DNA of 33,669 bases, taken from an uncultured SAR86 cluster bacterium (lineage in GTDB: Bacteria; Pseudomonadota; Gammaproteobacteria; Magnimaribacterales; D2472). Positions 28,198 through 33,669 of the stretch are shown piece after piece. Positions within the stretch are counted from its first letter, which is position 1. Each line of letters starts with the position of its first letter. A model generated the notes under the pieces. That model ran no database searches. It was given only the letters and a program-made list of their open reading frames with translations, and was not told the DNA's origin. The position numbers and the translations under genes are program-made. The stretch spans positions 1-33,669 of the forward strand of contig CABXNE010000010.1 in the NCBI GenBank assembly GCA_902513515.1, written 5' to 3'.

Positions 28198-29541
28198 CTA
28201 CAAAAATTTAGAGATATCGTTAAATACAGCAAAGATCATAAGAAACCCAACCGCCACCCAGCCTGACATATAAAATAAATTTTCCATTTTTTCTGGCATA
28301 GGTGAGCCTCGAACAGCCTCAATGCCCAGCATAACCAGTTGACCGCCATCCAAAACTGGAATCGGTAATAGATTTAATACTCCTAAACTGATACTTAAAA
28401 GAGCCATTAGGTATAAAAATGGCATGAAGCCAGCTTTGGCAGTATCTCCAGCCATCTGAACAATGCCAATTGGACCACTAAGATTTTGTGTGCCTAAATC
28501 TCTTGTGATCATTTTGCCAACAAAGGTTAAAGTTTTAATGCTCAGGTTATATGTTTCATAAGCTCCCTTTGAAAGAGAATCAAAGAAAGATCTTTTTAAA
28601 CCGGGCATTATTCCAATATATTTTTCTTCCTTACCATTGGCATTTTTTCTTGTACTCAGTGGTACGTTTAAGTATAAAGTTTGCTCAGCTCTCAGAATCT
28701 TTAAATCTAAATCCGAGCCTTGATAGTCCTGTAAAAATACTCTCAGATCTTCAAATGACTTAATAGACTGACTATTCACAGATAAAATGCGATCATTAAC
28801 CATTAATCCACTTTTGGCAGCCTCGGTATCTTTTGCGATCACGCCTACGGTTGGTTGTAATTTCATGGATAAATCAAAACCCATAAAATTTTCTGGTGCA
28901 TTTTGCTCATCTGGATCTGAAAGATAATTTTCTACAGGGACTGACACCCTATATTCAGATGCACGTGGACCAGTTATGAAATTAAAATTAATAGTTCCAT
29001 TTGTTCCTGATAATGAAAGCAACTCTAACCTAATATCTTGAAGGCTAGAAACTTGTTTTGCATTAATAGAAGTGAGGATATCCCCTACCTTGAGAGAAGA
29101 ATTATTCTGAAGGTATTGAGAGGAAACGTTAGATACCTCAGGGATAAATTGACGCTCAACAGAATTGACAAAGATTACAGATAAAATTCCTATAGCAAGT
29201 ATGAAATTGGCAACTGGGCCTGCTAGCATGACGAGTGCCCTTTGCCACTTCGGCTTACTTTCAAAAGTATTCTCATTTTGCTCAGGAGTTAAAGGCTGCT
29301 GAAGGTCCAATGCCTCTTCTGCAGCCTTCTCAGAATGAAATGCTACATATCCACCCAATGGAAGTGCAGACAGAGCAAATTCAGTGCCATGCTTATCGAG
29401 TTTTTTATAGATAACCGGACCCATGCCTATTGAGAAGCGATAGATGTGTATATTACACATCCTCCCAACAATAAAATGCCCAAATTCATGTATGGTAATG
29501 AGAACGCCCAGTAATACTATTGCTGAAAGTAGATAAATCAT
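28198..29541 (-). CDS. rseP: RIP metalloprotease RseP
   Basis: ITIHEFGHFIVGR zinc site, PDZ domains, NLLPIPVLDGGQ. Confidence 0.97.
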   Translation of the reverse strand: MIYLLSAIVLLGVLITIHEFGHFIVGRMCNIHIYRFSIGMGPVIYKKLDKHGTEFALSALPLGGYVAFHSEKAAEEALDLQQPLTPEQNENTFESKPKWQRALVMLAGPVANFILAIGILSVIFVNSVERQFIPEVSNVSSQYLQNNSSLKVGDILTSINAKQVSSLQDIRLELLSLSGTNGTINFNFITGPRASEYRVSVPVENYLSDPDEQNAPENFMGFDLSMKLQPTVGVIAKDTEAAKSGLMVNDRILSVNSQSIKSFEDLRVFLQDYQGSDLDLKILRAEQTLYLNVPLSTRKNANGKEEKYIGIMPGLKRSFFDSLSKGAYETYNLSIKTLTFVGKMITRDLGTQNLSGPIGIVQMAGDTAKAGFMPFLYLMALLSISLGVLNLLPIPVLDGGQLVMLGIEAVRGSPMPEKMENLFYMSGWVAVGFLMIFAVFNDISKFL

Positions 29542-29554
29542 ATTATTGAAAAAT

Positions 29555-30706
29555 TTAGTGTAAGGATTTTATCACCTTCTCTGCTTGAATGCGTGCTTGT
29601 TTATCATATTCAAATATATCGGCTAATGTGCTCACCTTAGAACATGGAAAGTGATCAAAAGTTCTTTGAATAACTTGATATATATCAACAAAATCGATCT
29701 GTTTAGTTATGAAAGCATCTACCGCAATCTCATTTGAAGCATTGAAAATGACTCCTAAGTTTCCTTTCTTATTGCAGACCTCTCTAGCCATCTCAAAAAT
29801 TACCTCTCTTCCATCTGCAATAGGCTCAAATGACAAATTTAATCCAGAAAAATTTATTACTTCAAAATTAATGGGTAACCTTTTATCTAAACCCAAGGCA
29901 TTTGCAATTGGCACTTCCATATTTGGATTACTCATTTGAGCTATGGTAGACCCATCAATAAATGTAACCATTGAATGAATAATGCTTTGAGGATGAACTA
30001 CAATTTCAATCTTAGATTCAGGAATTTGAAAAAGATAGTGAGCTTCAATTAACTCTAAACATTTATTAACCAAAGTTGCTGAATCAATCGTAATTTTGGT
30101 GCCCATGCTCCAGGTAGGATGTTTCAAAGCATCTTGCAATGTCACCCCACTTAACTCCTTAAATGTCTTTTCCCTAAAAGGACCGCCTGATGCAGTAATC
30201 ATAATTTTAGAAATTTCTTTTAGATCTCTATGTGGAGGAAAACATTGATGGATAGCATTGTGCTCACTATCAACAGGAATGATTTCTGAGTTTTTAGTTT
30301 TAGCAAGCGGCATTAAAATATCACCAGCTGCAACAATGCTTTCTTTATTTGCGATAAGAATAGTTTTACCAGCATCGATAGCAAAATAACTTGCCTTTAA
30401 GCCAGCAAATCCTGAGATTGCTGAAATTACTATGTCAACGCTTGGATCTTGAATCAGTCCCTGTAATTCGTCTTCAGTGTTAAGAATATTTGGATATGAT
30501 TGCAATAAATCATGTGATTTATCAATATTAGATTCAGCTACGAAAATGTGTTCTGGGCTAAACTCTTTTCCTATTTGTTGAGCCTTATCTAAATTGCCTC
30601 CAAGCCCAATACCAAACAAATGAAAATGTTTTTTATTTTGCCTAATTACATTTAGGCAACTATCTCCAATGCTGCCCGTCGCTCCTAATAAAACAATATT
30701 CTTCAT
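29555..30706 (-). CDS. dxr: 1-deoxy-D-xylulose-5-phosphate reductoisomerase
   Basis: LLGATGSIGDSCLNVI, LANKESIVAAGDILM, PVDSEHNAIHQC, ITASGGPFRE, HPTWSMGTKITIDSATL. Confidence 0.98.
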   Translation of the reverse strand: MKNIVLLGATGSIGDSCLNVIRQNKKHFHLFGIGLGGNLDKAQQIGKEFSPEHIFVAESNIDKSHDLLQSYPNILNTEDELQGLIQDPSVDIVISAISGFAGLKASYFAIDAGKTILIANKESIVAAGDILMPLAKTKNSEIIPVDSEHNAIHQCFPPHRDLKEISKIMITASGGPFREKTFKELSGVTLQDALKHPTWSMGTKITIDSATLVNKCLELIEAHYLFQIPESKIEIVVHPQSIIHSMVTFIDGSTIAQMSNPNMEVPIANALGLDKRLPINFEVINFSGLNLSFEPIADGREVIFEMAREVCNKKGNLGVIFNASNEIAVDAFITKQIDFVDIYQVIQRTFDHFPCSKVSTLADIFEYDKQARIQAEKVIKSLH

Positions 30707-31515
30707 GCCATTAAGTTAGCTAATAGAATAAAAATAGGTACAACGGCAATATGTGAATCTAAGCGATCCCAAACACCGCCATGACCAGGGATTAATGATC
30801 CGCTGTCTTTTATAGACTTATCTCTTTTAAGCTGACTTTCAAAATAGTCGCCGATAAATGCAAAAGGCAGGCTAATCAATGAGGCTAATACCAAATCTAA
30901 TGAAATTAAGTTATAGAAATATATTGCTGATACAAAGATTAAGACAAATCCAACTCCACCCAACAAACCTTCGATAGTTTTGTTCGGGCTAATGTCTGGA
31001 AATAGGGGAGTTTTACCAACGCTGCTGCCAACTAGATAGGCACCGACATCAGCTAAAACAGCATTAAATAAAATTACAAAAAGAACAAAAAATTTATTTA
31101 TGCCAGAAAATTCTGAAAATATTAATAAGTGCACAAGGCTAAACAGAAAGCCGAGTATTATAAAAATTCCTAAATAATTATTGTTAAAACTAATTAAGGA
31201 TGAGGTTTTATTTGAGATCAGATGAAAAGTATATGTAATCCAAAAAAGTGAAGTCATTACAAGGAATAAATCTATAAAGCCTTCTGCAAAATAAATAGAA
31301 AAAATCAACAGAGCCACAAAACATATTATTTGTTTTAAATCTATTTTTGAGTCAGAAAGCAGTAACCATTCTTTAATTAATAGAAATCCAACTGCTATGA
31401 CAAGAGCCAAAATGAGCAAAATATTTTGTAAGTAAAGAATTCCAAAAATACAGACAACTAAAATTAATGCAGATGGTAATCTTTGAATGATGTTTTTATA
31501 AAGTTCGTTTGCCAA
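30703..31515 (-). CDS. cdsA: Phosphatidate cytidylyltransferase
   Basis: Polytopic; PDISPNKTIEGLLGG, DYFESQLKRDKSIKDSGSLIPGHGGVWDRLDS; TTG start preceded by GGAGAGG. Confidence 0.96.
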   Translation of the reverse strand: MANELYKNIIQRLPSALILVVCIFGILYLQNILLILALVIAVGFLLIKEWLLLSDSKIDLKQIICFVALLIFSIYFAEGFIDLFLVMTSLFWITYTFHLISNKTSSLISFNNNYLGIFIILGFLFSLVHLLIFSEFSGINKFFVLFVILFNAVLADVGAYLVGSSVGKTPLFPDISPNKTIEGLLGGVGFVLIFVSAIYFYNLISLDLVLASLISLPFAFIGDYFESQLKRDKSIKDSGSLIPGHGGVWDRLDSHIAVVPIFILLANLMA

Positions 31516-32227
31516 AACGCCTCTCCGTTTTTGAAAATGCTTCTAAGCACTTTATAAATTCTTCATCCGTAAAATCTGGCCAGAGTGTGTCAGAAAATTG
31601 GATCTCGGTATAAGCTAAATGATATAACAAGAAGTTACTTATTCTGTGATCCCCACCAGTTCTGATCAATAAATCCAGTTCATTGATGGGTGCTTTTAAG
31701 TATCTAAAAACTGTTTCATCAGAAATATCTTCTAAAGAAAGTTTTTCTAACTTAATATCATTAGCTATTAATTTAGTCGCTTCAATAATATCTGCACGGC
31801 CCCCATAACCAAGAGCAATATTTAATTTTAGCTTTGGGTCTTGAAAAGCTGTCGCTCTTTCAGCTTGATCAATAGCTCCAACAACTTCATCTCCAAAAGA
31901 AGAATAATCCCCAAAAAAATTTAACCTTACCTCTTGATTAATTAATTCTGGAACTTGTGAATCTATTGCGCTAATAATAAGTTTTTTAATTCCAAGGATT
32001 TCTTTTTTGGGACGCGACCAGTTTTCAGTGCTAAAGGCAAATAAACTGAGAGACTCTAACTGAGCTTTTGCGGCAGACTCAACAATTTTTCTAACAACAT
32101 CAACGCCTCTTTCATGTCCTGACGTAACATTTAAAGTATTCTTTTTTGCCCATCTTCCATTACCATCCATGATAATTGCAGCATTGATCCCAGGAAGGTT
32201 GAGTGGTGATTGTTTACTTTCTGCCAT
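31496..32227 (-). CDS. uppS: Undecaprenyl diphosphate synthase
   Basis: AAIIMDGNGRWAKK, FAFSTENWSRP, LIRTGGDHRISNFLLYHLAYTEIQFSDTLWPDF. Confidence 0.98.
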   Translation of the reverse strand: MAESKQSPLNLPGINAAIIMDGNGRWAKKNTLNVTSGHERGVDVVRKIVESAAKAQLESLSLFAFSTENWSRPKKEILGIKKLIISAIDSQVPELINQEVRLNFFGDYSSFGDEVVGAIDQAERATAFQDPKLKLNIALGYGGRADIIEATKLIANDIKLEKLSLEDISDETVFRYLKAPINELDLLIRTGGDHRISNFLLYHLAYTEIQFSDTLWPDFTDEEFIKCLEAFSKTERRFGKRTL

Positions 32228-32247
32228 TCTGGCTGGATATGAAATAA

Positions 32248-32802
32248 CTAAATTTCTATTAAATCTTCTTCTTTTTGTTTAAGTTCTGTGTCAACAAGGC
32301 CAATAAAACGATCAGTTTCCTTTTGAACCAAATCTTCGATGCGCTTAAGATCATCCTCAGAAAAATCTCCAGCTTTTTGCTGATCTTTTGCAGCATTGTT
32401 TGCATCCCTACGAGTATTTCTTATAGAAATTCTAGAATTTTCAGCTTCGTTTCTTGCTTGTTTAATGTACTCTTGACGGGTCTCTTCTGTTAAAGCAGGC
32501 ATTGTCAGTCTAATCAAATCACCACTTGTGCTTGGGTTTAAACCCAAATCAGATGCCATAATTGCTTTTTCTATCTCTCCAATAATAGATTTATCCCAAG
32601 GAGAAATAGCCAAAGTTCTTCCCTCCTCTACAGAAATATTTGCAGCTTGATTGATTGGAGTTGGATTTCCGTAATAATCAATCTTAACTGAATCAAGAAT
32701 GCTAGGATTGGCTCTACCTGTTCTAATTTTGTTAAATTCATGAGCTAGTGAATCGATAGCTTTCTGCATCTTAGGTTTAATTTGATCAATAATTTCGTTC
32801 AT
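32248..32802 (-). CDS. frr: Ribosome recycling factor
   Basis: FNKIRTGRANPSILD, YYGNPTPINQAANISVEEGRTLAISPWD. Confidence 0.98.
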   Translation of the reverse strand: MNEIIDQIKPKMQKAIDSLAHEFNKIRTGRANPSILDSVKIDYYGNPTPINQAANISVEEGRTLAISPWDKSIIGEIEKAIMASDLGLNPSTSGDLIRLTMPALTEETRQEYIKQARNEAENSRISIRNTRRDANNAAKDQQKAGDFSEDDLKRIEDLVQKETDRFIGLVDTELKQKEEDLIEI

Positions 32803-32804
32803 AA

Positions 32805-33518
32805 CTATGATATTAATGTTCCAATTTCCTCACCGCAAGCAATTCTTTTCAAAGCATCTGGTTGATTTAAGTTAAACACTTTCAATGGTAGGCTATGATC
32901 CCTTGCAAGAGTTAGAGCAGTTGCATCCATTACTCTGAGGTTTTTTTGAATTGCTTCATCAAACGATAGTGATGGGTAAAATGTAGCATTTGAATCTTTT
33001 TCAGGATCTGCAGAATATACTCCATCAACCCTAGTTGCTTTTAACATAATGTCTGCTTCTGTTTCTATAGCTCTGAGACATCCTGCGCTATCTGTGGTAA
33101 AAAATGGATTGCCGGTTCCAGCTGTAAAAATTACAACGAAATCATTAGATAAAAGTTGAATTGCTAAGCGTCTATCATAGTGCTCAGCAACACCAGACAT
33201 TGAAATGGCTGACATAACTCTAGTCTTGACCCCGGCTCTTTCTAAAGCATCTCTAAAAGCAATTCCATTCATAACAGTTGCTAGCATCCCCATATGATCA
33301 CCAGCGACTCTATCCATTCCAGCTTTGCTTAATTTTTCACCTCGAAAAAGATTCCCTCCTCCTATTACAATTCCAATTTGCGCTCCAAGCTCTTTGCAGT
33401 CTTTAACAGATTGAGCCATTTTGTCTAATATTTTAGGATCTATTCCATGGTCATCATCACCAGCAACAGCCTCTCCGCTAAATTTTACGAGAAGACGTTT
33501 ATAGGAGAGTGATGTCAT
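32805..33518 (-). CDS. pyrH: UMP kinase
   Basis: [54 protein letters not shown]. Confidence 0.98.
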   Translation of the reverse strand: MTSLSYKRLLVKFSGEAVAGDDDHGIDPKILDKMAQSVKDCKELGAQIGIVIGGGNLFRGEKLSKAGMDRVAGDHMGMLATVMNGIAFRDALERAGVKTRVMSAISMSGVAEHYDRRLAIQLLSNDFVVIFTAGTGNPFFTTDSAGCLRAIETEADIMLKATRVDGVYSADPEKDSNATFYPSLSFDEAIQKNLRVMDATALTLARDHSLPLKVFNLNQPDALKRIACGEEIGTLIS

Positions 33519-33669
33519 TTTTGGAGTTGTTCAGCTACCTCTGCTGCAAAATCTTTAACCTCAACCTCTATCCCTTCGCCAACTTTAAAGCGAGCAAAAG
33601 ATATAATTGATGTGCTGTTTTCTTTTAATAATTCTTCGATTGATTGATCTGGATTTTTTACAAAGCCTT
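33515..33669 (-). CDS. tsf: Translation elongation factor Ts, C-terminal fragment (window edge)
   Basis: Own translation: [54 protein letters not shown] overlap with pyrH. Confidence 0.93.
   Translation of the reverse strand, partial: GFVKNPDQSIEELLKENSTSIISFARFKVGEGIEVEVKDFAAEVAEQLQK

Noticed and set aside
16003-33669. Unusual gene order in the tsf-to-tilS cluster
   Set aside because: frr-uppS-cdsA-dxr-rseP-bamA-skp-lpxD-fabZ-lpxA-lpxB-rnhB-dnaE-accA-tilS is ordinary for many Gammaproteobacteria; dxr placement matches the Pseudomonas-type order.
1-33669. CRISPR arrays, tRNAs, rRNAs, insertion sequences, prophage or toxin-antitoxin genes
   Set aside because: None seen by eye; no regularly spaced repeats, cloverleaf, transposase or integrase motifs detected.

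Overview
The window is an AT-rich, densely packed bacterial chromosomal segment. It is most consistent with a streamlined marine gammaproteobacterium (SAR86-like; this taxonomy is inferred from composition and synteny, not tested). The right half (~16.0-33.7 kb, minus strand) is the conserved housekeeping cluster tsf-pyrH-frr-uppS-cdsA-dxr-rseP-bamA-skp-lpxD-fabZ-lpxA-lpxB-rnhB-dnaE-accA-tilS. The left half is more accessory. It has a tightly packed NMO-like / GST-like / haloalkane dehalogenase operon divergent from a TetR regulator across a perfect 33-bp palindrome. It also has an acyl-CoA synthetase, a partial arginine succinyltransferase cluster (astA-astD-astB), and an overlapping module of (ElaA-like GNAT)-(TM)-(parvulin-like PPIase) fusion, HupE/UreJ-like membrane protein and LLM flavin oxidoreductase. 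The rest is glutathione peroxidase, a holD-like gene with rimI, leuA and an enoyl-CoA hydratase. No tRNA, rRNA, CRISPR, transposon or phage signal was seen. The most interesting signals are the palindromic bidirectional promoter, several predicted leaderless operon heads (TATAAT-N6-ATG), the GNAT-PPIase fusion with its HupE/LLM partners, a calcium-binding-type DTDGDGVPD motif in a BamA surface loop, and convergent gene pairs with no room for terminators.
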